NCBI RefSeq assembly: GCF_009690625.1 | Contig: NZ_CP033878.1 | Span: forward strand, 1,178,001-1,242,000 | Length of the DNA stretch: 64,000 nt | From: Halorhabdus sp. CBA1104 | GTDB lineage: Archaea; Halobacteriota; Halobacteria; Halobacteriales; Haloarculaceae | Reading direction: 5' to 3' | Shown here: one piece after another, positions 26,587 through 34,501 of the stretch | Layout: each line of letters starts with the position of its first letter | Position numbering within the stretch: position 1 is the stretch's first letter | Program-made: the position numbers and the translations under genes | Notes under the pieces: model-generated | Told to the model about the DNA's origin: nothing | The model's input: the letters and a program-made list of their open reading frames with translations, nothing else | Databases searched by the model: none

Positions 26587-27030
26587 ATGTCCGATCGTGA
26601 GTTCATCGCCTGGCACGTGTCCCTGGCGGGGCGAGCCCTCAGCCGGACGATCGAAGACGAACTGTCGGCATACGATCTGGGCCGCGGCGAGTACCGCGTC
26701 CTGTTCGCGCTCACCGAGCGCGAGGGAGTTACGCAGACAGATCTCGTCGAGAAACACCATCTGGAGAAGAGTTCGATCGCCCGGGTCGTCGCCCAACTCG
26801 AGTCGAAGGGCTACGTCGAGACACGGCCGGACCCCGAGGATCGTCGCCGAAAGCGACTCTACCTGACAGAAGCCGGCCGTGATCTTCGCGAGGAGGTCAC
26901 GGCGGTGAAGGATCGCGTCGACTCACAGCTAACCGACGGGCTGTCGCCGACTGAAGAAACCAGGCTCGTCGAGTACCTGCGGACGGTGTGTCGGAATCTG
27001 GACGTAGCGTTGCCGGAGGATGAATCGTGA
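26587..27030 (+). CDS. MarR-family transcriptional regulator
   Basis: 147 residues from MSDREFIAWH. The winged helix is clear: GRGEYRVLFALTEREGVTQT, DLVEKHHLEKSSIARVVAQL as recognition helix, and the wing TRPDPEDRRRKRLYLTEAGR, the MarR hallmark DxRxxR. Overlaps the MFS gene by 4 bases (GTGA), the classical regulator-pump pair; it probably represses both genes and is released by the transported compound. A palindrome sits just upstream. Confidence 0.9.
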   Translation: MSDREFIAWHVSLAGRALSRTIEDELSAYDLGRGEYRVLFALTEREGVTQTDLVEKHHLEKSSIARVVAQLESKGYVETRPDPEDRRRKRLYLTEAGRDLREEVTAVKDRVDSQLTDGLSPTEETRLVEYLRTVCRNLDVALPEDES

Positions 27031-28238
27031 CCACGAAATCCATACGGCGTCGTCTCCGGGACCGCATCTCGCTGTCGCCCTCGGCAGGCGCTGCGCTCTG
27101 GGTGATCGTCGCCTCGGGGACGCTGACGGTGATGGCGGGGGCGATCCTCGGCCCGGTGGTCAACCAAATCCAGTCCGGGCTTGGCGTCAGTCAGTCCCTG
27201 GCCGGGCTCATCATCACGACCCACGGGCTGTTTATCGTCCTCACGAGTCCGATCGCCGGCGTCCTCATCGATCGATACGGTCCGCGAAAACCGTACATCC
27301 TCGGGCTGATCGTCTACGCCGTCGCCGGCGGTGCCGGACTCGTCGTCACATCGTTCCCTGTCTTGCTCGTCACGCGGGCAGCCTTGGGCGTCGCCGTCGC
27401 CTTCGTCTACACGGGCGTGACCGTTCTCATCTACAATCTCTACGAGGGGAGACGGAAAGACCGCGCGATGGGGCTTCGCGCGAGTGCCAACAGCGTCGGC
27501 GCGTCGGTCTGGCCGCTCGTCGGCGGGATCCTCGGGACGCTCTCCTGGCAAGTACCCTTCGGCGTCTATCTCATCGGCCTGCCACTCGGCGTGTTAGCGT
27601 TCCTCTTCGTCCCCGAGCCGGCGATGGCGTCGACCAGTTCGGAAACGGACGAGTCAAGCAGTAGTCTCGGAGCGCTCGTGGACGTGATCACGGGGACGCC
27701 GCTGCTCGTTTTCGTGTACCTGCTGTACTTCCTGGCGAACGTCCTGCTGTATTCGATCATCGTGTTCTATCCGGGCGTCCTGGCGACCTTCGGCATCGAG
27801 TCGTCCTTCCAGATCAGCCTGTATCTCTCGGCGATGGGCGTCGCCGGCGGCGTCAGTGCCGCGCTGTACGATCGGGTCCGGCAACGGTTCTCATACGGGC
27901 AATTGGCGCGAATCGCGCTGGTCCTCTGGACGATCGGCTTTGCGATCGTGCCGATCGCGGAATCACCACTCGTCGCTATTCTCCCGGTCGTCCTGTTCGG
28001 ACTCGGCCAGGGACTGGTCTTTCCGACGGCGATGCTCTGGGTTGAAGAACTGGTCCCACCCGACCGGAAGGGGCAGTTCAGCTCCTACATCGCCATGTTC
28101 GGCTACGTGGGACAGTTCCTCTCGCCGGTACTGTTCGGTCCCGTCGCCGCCGGTTTTGGAGTCGCTGCGGTCTTCGGCGTGGCTGCCGGCGTGGTCGCCA
28201 CGCTTCTTGTCGGAACGACCGTCTGGTATCTAGCCTGA
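27027..28238 (+). CDS. Major facilitator superfamily transporter
   Basis: 403 residues, 12 predicted helices with a central loop rich in Ser/Thr/Asp around 195-215. MFS motif A appears as GVLIDRYGPRKPYI between helices 2 and 3, with a second copy weaker after helix 8 (ALYDRVRQRFSYG). GTG start, translationally coupled to the MarR gene. Drug or metabolite efflux is the likely role given the partner, but the substrate is unknown. Its stop touches the stop of the convergent phosphoesterase. Confidence 0.9.
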   Translation: MTTKSIRRRLRDRISLSPSAGAALWVIVASGTLTVMAGAILGPVVNQIQSGLGVSQSLAGLIITTHGLFIVLTSPIAGVLIDRYGPRKPYILGLIVYAVAGGAGLVVTSFPVLLVTRAALGVAVAFVYTGVTVLIYNLYEGRRKDRAMGLRASANSVGASVWPLVGGILGTLSWQVPFGVYLIGLPLGVLAFLFVPEPAMASTSSETDESSSSLGALVDVITGTPLLVFVYLLYFLANVLLYSIIVFYPGVLATFGIESSFQISLYLSAMGVAGGVSAALYDRVRQRFSYGQLARIALVLWTIGFAIVPIAESPLVAILPVVLFGLGQGLVFPTAMLWVEELVPPDRKGQFSSYIAMFGYVGQFLSPVLFGPVAAGFGVAAVFGVAAGVVATLLVGTTVWYLA

Positions 28239-29567
28239 TCAAGTGTCGTTCGCTGGCCCGTTGTCCGTCGAGGACTCACCGACAACGACTCGATCAGGGA
28301 TGTCGGGATCGGGCTCGCGGCCGACGGTCAGCAATCGCTCGGTGAGGGTCAGATCTGCCTTTGCGGGGTCTGGTTTCTCCATCGTCTCGTACTCGACAGC
28401 TATCCCCTCCTCGGTCGAAGCGAAGCGAGCGATACTCAACCGGAACGACGGGTGAAACACCGGCGGGAGCAGCCCCGCAATGACGGGACGGCGATGGAAG
28501 CGTTTGAGCCACGAACCAGTGTTGACGATCGCCCGGCCGTCGACCGTCTCGACCGAGGGTCGATGGGTGTGCCCGTAGCAGAAGACCGCGATCTCCGGGT
28601 TTGCCTCGAAGAGGTCAGTCGCCGCGTCGACGTAGGGCTCGCTCGGGTCGACGGTGAACTCCGTCTCGACGAGGCCAAACCGGTCGATCGTCCGCTTGAA
28701 GTCCTGAAGGATGAACCGCGAGGGAATCCAAACGAGAACCAACACGCCCACGATAGCCACGTTGATGGCCAGCACGGCGAGTGCGAGCGTTCCGGCCGAC
28801 CCCAAGCGGCCGAAGGTACCCTCGATCGTCTGGGTCGGTAGCGACCAGACGCCGACCAGATCGAGGCCGGCGGCGATCGCGACCAGCGCGCTCAAGTTGA
28901 ACAACAAGAGAAAGGGGACAGCAGCGTACCGGAGGAGGGGATGCATCTCGTTGTAGAAGTACTTCGAGAGGAACCAGACCGGGACGCGCTCGGTCGGGGT
29001 CACTGCCTGGATATCTTTCAGCCAGTTGCCTCGTCCGCGGTCGGACACCTGCCCGGCACGACTTGTCACCAGCGTGTTGTAATAGTAGCCTAAGGGCTTC
29101 TCGTGGGGATTGCCAAAGTCTTCGAATCGGTTGTTCGGGTCGCGTTGGTTGCCGTGTTCGAAGTATAGCAGGCGGTCATCGATCGAGCGCGTGAGGGACT
29201 GGTCCTGGGCGAGATCGACGTTGTAGGCGGCAAATCGCTCGACGTAGGCGTCGTAAGCGGCGAGTTCGTGATCGTGGTTGCCCGGCAGGAGCGTGATTTG
29301 AATGTTTTCGCCCGTCGCGCGCAGTTGTTCGAACAGCTCCGGATACCGCTCGACCAGGGCGTCGAACTTCTCGATACCCTCGATCGTGGTGAACTCCCAG
29401 AGCCCGAAGGCGTCCCCGTTGATGAGTAATTCGGCGTTCTCGTCGGTCTCTTCTAAGCGTTCGAGGAAGGCGAGCAGCTCGTCGAGAAACTCGACGTGTT
29501 CTAACTGTTCGTCGCCACCGATATGGAGGTCGCTGATCGCATAGTAGACCGGTTCGGCGTCGGCCAT
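28239..29567 (-). CDS. Calcineurin-like metallophosphoesterase with membrane segments
   Basis: 442 residues from MADAEPVYYA. The five metal motifs are seen: AISDLHIGG (D13, H15), INGDAFGLW, LLPGNHDHE, and C-terminal CYGHTHRPSVE. Between them is a long insert (about 215-300) with two hydrophobic helices (AVPFLLLFNLSALVAIAAGL; LALAVLAINVAIVGVLVLVW), so the enzyme is membrane-bound with the catalytic halves joined across it. Related enzymes hydrolyse phospho- or pyrophosphate esters such as UDP-sugars or lipids; substrate unknown. Divergent from purN-purH. Confidence 0.82.
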   Translation of the reverse strand: MADAEPVYYAISDLHIGGDEQLEHVEFLDELLAFLERLEETDENAELLINGDAFGLWEFTTIEGIEKFDALVERYPELFEQLRATGENIQITLLPGNHDHELAAYDAYVERFAAYNVDLAQDQSLTRSIDDRLLYFEHGNQRDPNNRFEDFGNPHEKPLGYYYNTLVTSRAGQVSDRGRGNWLKDIQAVTPTERVPVWFLSKYFYNEMHPLLRYAAVPFLLLFNLSALVAIAAGLDLVGVWSLPTQTIEGTFGRLGSAGTLALAVLAINVAIVGVLVLVWIPSRFILQDFKRTIDRFGLVETEFTVDPSEPYVDAATDLFEANPEIAVFCYGHTHRPSVETVDGRAIVNTGSWLKRFHRRPVIAGLLPPVFHPSFRLSIARFASTEEGIAVEYETMEKPDPAKADLTLTERLLTVGREPDPDIPDRVVVGESSTDNGPANDT

Positions 29568-29658
29568 CGTCTGAGCGTGCGCGCCCAGCCCCAAAACATC
29601 TCGGGAGTGGCCTTGGCGATTCGCAACTACTTTGCTGGCGGCCCGCGCCCCATCGCAC

Positions 29659-31239
29659 ATGAAGCTCGCCGGAATGGCCTCGAACAGGGGGCGCAACCTG
29701 CTGAATATCGCCGACTGCGCGCCGGGTGGAGCGGAGTTCGCCGTCATCCTGACCAACGATGCCGACGCGCCGGTCCTGGAGGAAGCCGCCGACCGTGGTA
29801 TCCCGACCGAAGTCGTCGAACAGGGCGAGGACGAAAGTCGGGCGGACCACGAACAGCGCGTTCTGGATGCGCTGGCCGACTACGAGTTCGATCTCGTGGC
29901 CCTGGACGGCTACATGCGCATCCTCAGCGAGACATTCCTTGAGGGCGCGCCGACGACGTTGAACGTCCACCCCGCACTCTTGCCGGCATTCAAGGGCATG
30001 AGTCCCCACGAGGACGTCCTCGATGCGGGCGTCAAGACGACCGGCTGTACCGTCCACGTCGTGGACGATTCTGTCGACGATGGCCCAATCGTCACCCAGG
30101 AACCCGTGCCCGTCCACGAGGGCGACTCCGTCGACGATCTCAAGAACCGAGTCCTCTATGAGGCCGAGTTCAAAGCCTATCCGCGCGTGATCGAGTGGTT
30201 CGCCGAGGATCGCGTCGAGATCGACTGGGATGCAGGCACGGTCGCCGTCGAGGGCGACGACGGCGGGGCCTATCCCACACGGCGGCTCGATAGCGACGAC
30301 CGCGTCCGTCAGCTCCGGTACGGCGAGAACCCCCACCAGAACGCCGCCCTCTACGCTGATCGCACCTGCGACGAGGCCAGTGTCGTCCACGCCCCCCAGC
30401 GCAACGAGGGCGCCAAGGGCATGGGCTATAACAACTACAACGACGCCGACGCCGCGCTGAACATCGTCAAGGAGTTCGACGAGCCGGCCTGTGCGGTCAT
30501 CAAACACACCAACCCGGCGGGTTGTGCGGTCGCCGACTCGATCAGCCAAGCCTACGCCGACGCCCTTTCGACCGACCCCAAGAGCGCCTTTGGCGGGATC
30601 GTCGCCCTGAATCGGGAGTGTGACGCGGCGACGGCCGAGCAGATCATCGACTCGTTCAAGGAAGTCGTCGTCGCGCCTGGCTACACTGACGATGCACTGG
30701 ACGTTCTCTTCGAGAAGGACAACCTCCGAGTCCTGGACGTCACAGAGCAGTTCGACCCCACCGAAGCCCTGACCGAGAAGCCGATCGTGGGCGGGCGGCT
30801 CGTCCAGGATCGGGACCTGCAGACGGTCACCGCGGACGATCTGGAGGTTGTCACCGAGCGCGAGCCGACCGACGAGCAGATCGAGTCGCTCCGCTTTGCC
30901 TGGCAGACCATCAAACACGTCAAATCGAACGCGATCCTCTTCGCGAAAGGCACCGAGACAGTCGGCGTCGGCGCGGGCCAGGTCTCGCGGGTCGATGCGG
31001 TCGAAATCGCGAAGATGAAAGCCGACAGCGACGCCGAAGGCAAGGACGCCGAGGGTGCCGTGATGGCCTCCGATGCCTTCTTCCCGTTCCCGGACGGGAT
31101 CGAGGCGGCCGCCGAGGCAGGTATCGAGGCGATCATCCAACCCGGCGGGAGCGTCAACGACGACGACGTGATCGCGAAAGCCGACGAACTCGATATGGCA
31201 ATGGTGTTTACGGGATCGCGCGCCTTCCGCCACGATTGA
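29659..31239 (+). CDS. purNH: Fused GAR transformylase / AICAR transformylase
   Basis: 526 residues. Residues 1-~190 are PurN: formyl-folate site with NVHPALLPAFKG (catalytic Asn-His) and DDSVDDGPIV (Asp). Residues ~210-526 are the AICAR formyltransferase half of PurH: LRYGENPHQNAAL, KHTNPAGCAVA, FGGIVALN and IIQPGGSVNDD. The IMP cyclohydrolase (MGS-like) half of bacterial PurH is absent, so a separate IMP cyclohydrolase must exist, as known in archaea. Both formyl transfers of purine synthesis are thus in one polypeptide, a haloarchaeal arrangement. Start at MKLAGMASNRG. Confidence 0.93.
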   Translation: MKLAGMASNRGRNLLNIADCAPGGAEFAVILTNDADAPVLEEAADRGIPTEVVEQGEDESRADHEQRVLDALADYEFDLVALDGYMRILSETFLEGAPTTLNVHPALLPAFKGMSPHEDVLDAGVKTTGCTVHVVDDSVDDGPIVTQEPVPVHEGDSVDDLKNRVLYEAEFKAYPRVIEWFAEDRVEIDWDAGTVAVEGDDGGAYPTRRLDSDDRVRQLRYGENPHQNAALYADRTCDEASVVHAPQRNEGAKGMGYNNYNDADAALNIVKEFDEPACAVIKHTNPAGCAVADSISQAYADALSTDPKSAFGGIVALNRECDAATAEQIIDSFKEVVVAPGYTDDALDVLFEKDNLRVLDVTEQFDPTEALTEKPIVGGRLVQDRDLQTVTADDLEVVTEREPTDEQIESLRFAWQTIKHVKSNAILFAKGTETVGVGAGQVSRVDAVEIAKMKADSDAEGKDAEGAVMASDAFFPFPDGIEAAAEAGIEAIIQPGGSVNDDDVIAKADELDMAMVFTGSRAFRHD

Positions 31240-31290
31240 GTCTCGGAACGGGACTGCCCCTCGCGCTGAGACGGCAGCAAAATGAAGTCG

Positions 31291-31316
31291 TTTTATATAA
31301 GCGGACGGAACCGCTT
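31291..31316 (+). promoter_or_regulatory. TATA box and inverted repeat before the first lipoprotein gene
   Basis: TTTTATATAA (31291-31300) is the best TATA match in this part, 26-35 bases before the ATG at 31326. It runs into AAGCGG-ACGGAA-CCGCTT (31299-31316 with the last A's shared), an inverted repeat that would overlie the start of transcription and may be an operator. Confidence 0.5.
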
Positions 31317-31325
31317 TACGCACGC

Positions 31326-32114
31326 ATGAGACGGAAATCGTTCGCCCTGATAGCCCTCGCAGGACTGTTACTTCTCGCGGGGTGTAGTAGTGGGGCTACG
31401 ACGACAGACACAGGGTCAGACCAGATAACGAAGGCGGACGTGCTGTCGGCGATGGAGTCGACCGAGACGTTCCACGTCGACTCCAATACGACGACGGAGA
31501 CGAACGCCAACGGGAGGACCCAGACCCAGACGGTCTTGCTTTCGGGGCAGTTGGATCGAGCCACCGAAGAATTGCAGATTAACCAGACAGTAGAGGCGAG
31601 GGGGGCGACTCAAAAGATCGGTATCTACCTGATTGACGGAACTCTCTACCAGCACGGCGCCGCCTACACCGCTCAGTACGGTTCCGAGTGGGTCCAGAGC
31701 AATCAGACCACTGGCGTCTTTTCCCAAATTGACTCGCTGAGCCGTCAGCGATCCCTGCTCGCGAACGCGACAGTTACCCGGAACGGCACTGAAACGGTCA
31801 AGGGAACCGAAACACACGTACTTGAGGCTGATGTCGACATTGACTCGGCCCAGGCGGCGTTGCAAGCCCAACTCCAACAGCAAGTGCCCGGAAACACCGA
31901 ACTAAACGTCAGTGACGTGACCCAGCGACTCTGGGTCAACCCGGAGACAAATCGACCGATCAAGACCGTCACAGAAATGGACTACACTGTGAGGATGGCC
32001 GGCCAGTCCATCAATCAGTCGATGCAGGCCACGATGACTTTCGACTACGAGCGTTCGGTCTCGATTACTCTACCAGACGGGGCTGAGGACGCAGTCGATA
32101 TCGCCAATCAGTAG
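31326..32114 (+). CDS. Lipoprotein, DUF6612/LolA-like fold candidate
   Basis: 262 residues. Signal peptide MRRKSFALIALAGLLLLAGC with lipobox LLAGC; the cysteine would carry lipid at the outer face. The mature part is Thr/Gln-rich with strands such as YLIDGTLYQHGAAYTAQYGS and LWVNPETNRPIKTV, much like Gram-positive LppX/LprG-type or DUF6612 lipoproteins with a hydrophobic pocket. Paralogous to the next gene (same YxxxxTLYQH and W/V-V-x-T-D/N-T-x-R-P-I/V pattern). Binding of a lipid or polymer is inference from fold resemblance. Confidence 0.75.
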   Translation: MRRKSFALIALAGLLLLAGCSSGATTTDTGSDQITKADVLSAMESTETFHVDSNTTTETNANGRTQTQTVLLSGQLDRATEELQINQTVEARGATQKIGIYLIDGTLYQHGAAYTAQYGSEWVQSNQTTGVFSQIDSLSRQRSLLANATVTRNGTETVKGTETHVLEADVDIDSAQAALQAQLQQQVPGNTELNVSDVTQRLWVNPETNRPIKTVTEMDYTVRMAGQSINQSMQATMTFDYERSVSITLPDGAEDAVDIANQ

Positions 32115-32209
32115 CTGACCGCGACCAGCGACTGAAATTGAGTTTATTTTCAAGCGAGGGTCGTCCACAGAGGGTGGCTCAGAGTTACCCGCGAACAGCC
32201 GCGTTTTTA

Positions 32210-32225
32210 TTCACGTAGCTGTGAA
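32210..32225 (+). promoter_or_regulatory. Inverted repeat at the second lipoprotein promoter
   Basis: TTCAC-GTAGCT-GTGAA directly follows the T-rich TATA-like GTTTTTATT (32202-32211) and ends 10 bases before the ATG at 32236. Possible operator; its sequence differs from that before the first lipoprotein. Confidence 0.4.
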
Positions 32226-32235
32226 TGCGACGACA

Positions 32236-33063
32236 ATGAGGAAGTCACGATGGGTGGGCCTCGCGGTGGCAGTGCTGGTCGTCCTCTCTGGTTGTGCCGG
32301 CAACTCCGCGACGACCGAGGGGCCACCAGTCACGGCCGAAAACGGGACAGTCCCCGCGGCGGGTGACGTACAGACAGCGGCCCTCTCCGCAATGAGTAGC
32401 GTCGATGGGTACACAGCCAACCAGACCACGACGATCGTCCGGCAAACGGACGGGGCAAATCAAACGACAACCGTGTCGGTCAGCTATGCCGTCAACCGGA
32501 GCGAGCAAGCCCTCGTTTCGAACCGGTCGACGACCGGCCCCGACGGAACAGCGACCGAAACTCGCTATCTGGTCGACGAAACACTCTACCAACACAGCGA
32601 GACATTCACTGCGGAGTACGGCACGGCCTGGATCAGTCGCGACCTTTCGGATAACCCGACTCGGTACTGGGAACTGTCCGATCAACTGTGGCGCTACCAG
32701 TTTACGATGGGCAACGCCACGCTCTCGAACGTCAGCACGGCGACCGTCGACGGGAGGGAGACGTACGTCGTCACGGCCAGCGTCGACACGGACGAGCTGA
32801 ACACCGCACTCAGAGAGTCACTCGATCTCCCGCCGGGAGTCGCGCTCACATCGGAGGGCAACGTGAGCCTCGAAGCGACGTTCTGGATCGATACGGATAC
32901 GTATCGGCCGGTCCAAGTCGAGCGAACACTCACTGAGACACGAACGAACGACGGGGAGACGGTTCGGGTCACGCGAGACGTAAAGACGAGCCTCGCCTAC
33001 GGCACTGTCTCCGTGTCGCTTCCTGATGCCGCCGAGAACGCCCAGGCGATCGGCGACCAGTGA
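32236..33063 (+). CDS. Lipoprotein paralogous to the preceding gene
   Basis: 275 residues from MRKSRWVGLA; signal peptide with lipobox VLSGC. Mature protein shares the pattern of its neighbour: YLVDETLYQHSETFTAEYGT near residue 125 and FWIDTDTYRPVQVE near 230. A GTG 15 bases upstream (32221) would add MNATT, but it lies inside the promoter palindrome. Tandem duplication followed by divergence explains the pair. Function unknown; surface location expected. Confidence 0.75.
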   Translation: MRKSRWVGLAVAVLVVLSGCAGNSATTEGPPVTAENGTVPAAGDVQTAALSAMSSVDGYTANQTTTIVRQTDGANQTTTVSVSYAVNRSEQALVSNRSTTGPDGTATETRYLVDETLYQHSETFTAEYGTAWISRDLSDNPTRYWELSDQLWRYQFTMGNATLSNVSTATVDGRETYVVTASVDTDELNTALRESLDLPPGVALTSEGNVSLEATFWIDTDTYRPVQVERTLTETRTNDGETVRVTRDVKTSLAYGTVSVSLPDAAENAQAIGDQ

Positions 33064-33179
33064 CCGGCAGTTGGCAGCACCTGAGGGCTGAATCGGGCGC
33101 ACCTGCGGCGTTCGTGCTTGCTGCCCACTAAAGCGCCTAATTTTATCAGCACGGGGGCAGTTCGAGCGAATACCCAGCG

Positions 33180-34421
33180 ATGACAGCCATTCGACTCGTC
33201 GTTGCCCTCCTGGCGGTCCTCGCGGTGGCCGGCTGTCAGGCGCCGATGGCCGAGCCACAACTGGATGGCTCGATTGCCATCGCGGGTGAGAACATCTCAG
33301 TGGCACCCGAATCGGTCTATGCCGGCGTTCGGGCTGTCGCAGACGCCGATGTCACGCCGCCAGCGCGCATCAGCGTTCTCCCGAACGCATCGGCGTTTCG
33401 ATCACTGCCGGGGTTCAGTGCTGGACGTCTCCCTCGGTTCTACGAGGTCGTTGGCTTCCACAACACAACGGTCCCCGATGGCTCGACGCTCGATCGAATG
33501 GAGAACGGTGCAACCTATAATACGGGACTGATCTACATCCTCCCAGCACCGGATGGCGATCCCGGGAGCACCGAGTGGGTGCTGGCCCACGAGTTCGGCC
33601 ACTACGTCAATCTGCAACTCGGTCGCGTGGGCGATCTCGGTGCCAAACTGGGGTCTTCGGCGGACGAAGCCTACGTCGCCAGGGCAATCAGAGAAGGGGC
33701 GACCGTCTTCACGACGGACACGTACCTGAAACGCTATGGTAACCGCACCGAGCCGACAGCCCCGATGTACGAACGGCTCATCGGGACCCTTCCGGCCGGA
33801 GAGTATGCCCGATTCGGTCTCAGCAAGTACGTCCACGGCTATCGATACGTGTCGAGTCGGGTCGAGGACCCGAGTGGACTCGATAACGTCTTCGAACAGC
33901 CGCCCACGACCAGCGAACAACTGCTACACGGGTATGCTCCCGGCGAGGAACCGCCCGCAGAATTGAACGTGACAGTCGAAGCGACTGAGACATGGGGCGT
34001 CAGTGGGACCGATCGCCTTGGCGAAGCCTTCGTCCGGTACGCCTTAGAGAACGGCGTGGACAGCCAACGGGCGGCCGATGCCGCGGCCGGGTGGGGCGTC
34101 GATCGGTTGTACTATCTCAGGCCCGCGAGCGGCGGCAATACGTCCTACGCTTGGACCTTCCGGTGGGACGACGCGGCCAATGCCAGTGCGTTCGAGCGCA
34201 CGGTCGAGGTGTATTTCGAGGAACGCGCCGACAGGCACGAAACGGGCTGGAAGCTCGCCAACACCTTCGCATCCGTCCGAGAACCGACCGATCGGACGAC
34301 GGTCCTCCTGTTCGGGAACCGGTCTCTCGTATCCGAAACGGAGAGTACCGCGACAGGACAGGGCCAGGTGCACATCGGCCTCCCGGAGAAACCGAGCGTT
34401 GATGGGGAAGCCAGTCAGTGA
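33180..34421 (+). CDS. Lipoprotein with zinc-metalloprotease motif
   Basis: 413 residues. Signal peptide with lipobox AVAGC at residues 15-19. Around residue 135 VLAHEFGHYVNLQL is an HExxH zinc site; Glu in AIREGATVFTTD downstream is a candidate third ligand (gluzincin style). The C-terminal half has acidic helices and no known domain. I infer an extracellular, membrane-tethered metallopeptidase of a haloarchaeal type. It follows the two lipoprotein genes but with its own intergenic gap of 116 bases. Confidence 0.72.
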   Translation: MTAIRLVVALLAVLAVAGCQAPMAEPQLDGSIAIAGENISVAPESVYAGVRAVADADVTPPARISVLPNASAFRSLPGFSAGRLPRFYEVVGFHNTTVPDGSTLDRMENGATYNTGLIYILPAPDGDPGSTEWVLAHEFGHYVNLQLGRVGDLGAKLGSSADEAYVARAIREGATVFTTDTYLKRYGNRTEPTAPMYERLIGTLPAGEYARFGLSKYVHGYRYVSSRVEDPSGLDNVFEQPPTTSEQLLHGYAPGEEPPAELNVTVEATETWGVSGTDRLGEAFVRYALENGVDSQRAADAAAGWGVDRLYYLRPASGGNTSYAWTFRWDDAANASAFERTVEVYFEERADRHETGWKLANTFASVREPTDRTTVLLFGNRSLVSETESTATGQGQVHIGLPEKPSVDGEASQ

Positions 34422-34501
34422 GCGGACAATCCGACGGACCCACGCGACGGCCGAGAGACGACTCCGATAGGCTAAAGCGCGCCCGGCCGATGCCAACAAG
34501 C

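Noticed and set aside
29176-31323. 715-codon minus-strand frame
   Set aside because: Antisense shadow of purN-purH plus another frame of the phosphoesterase gene.
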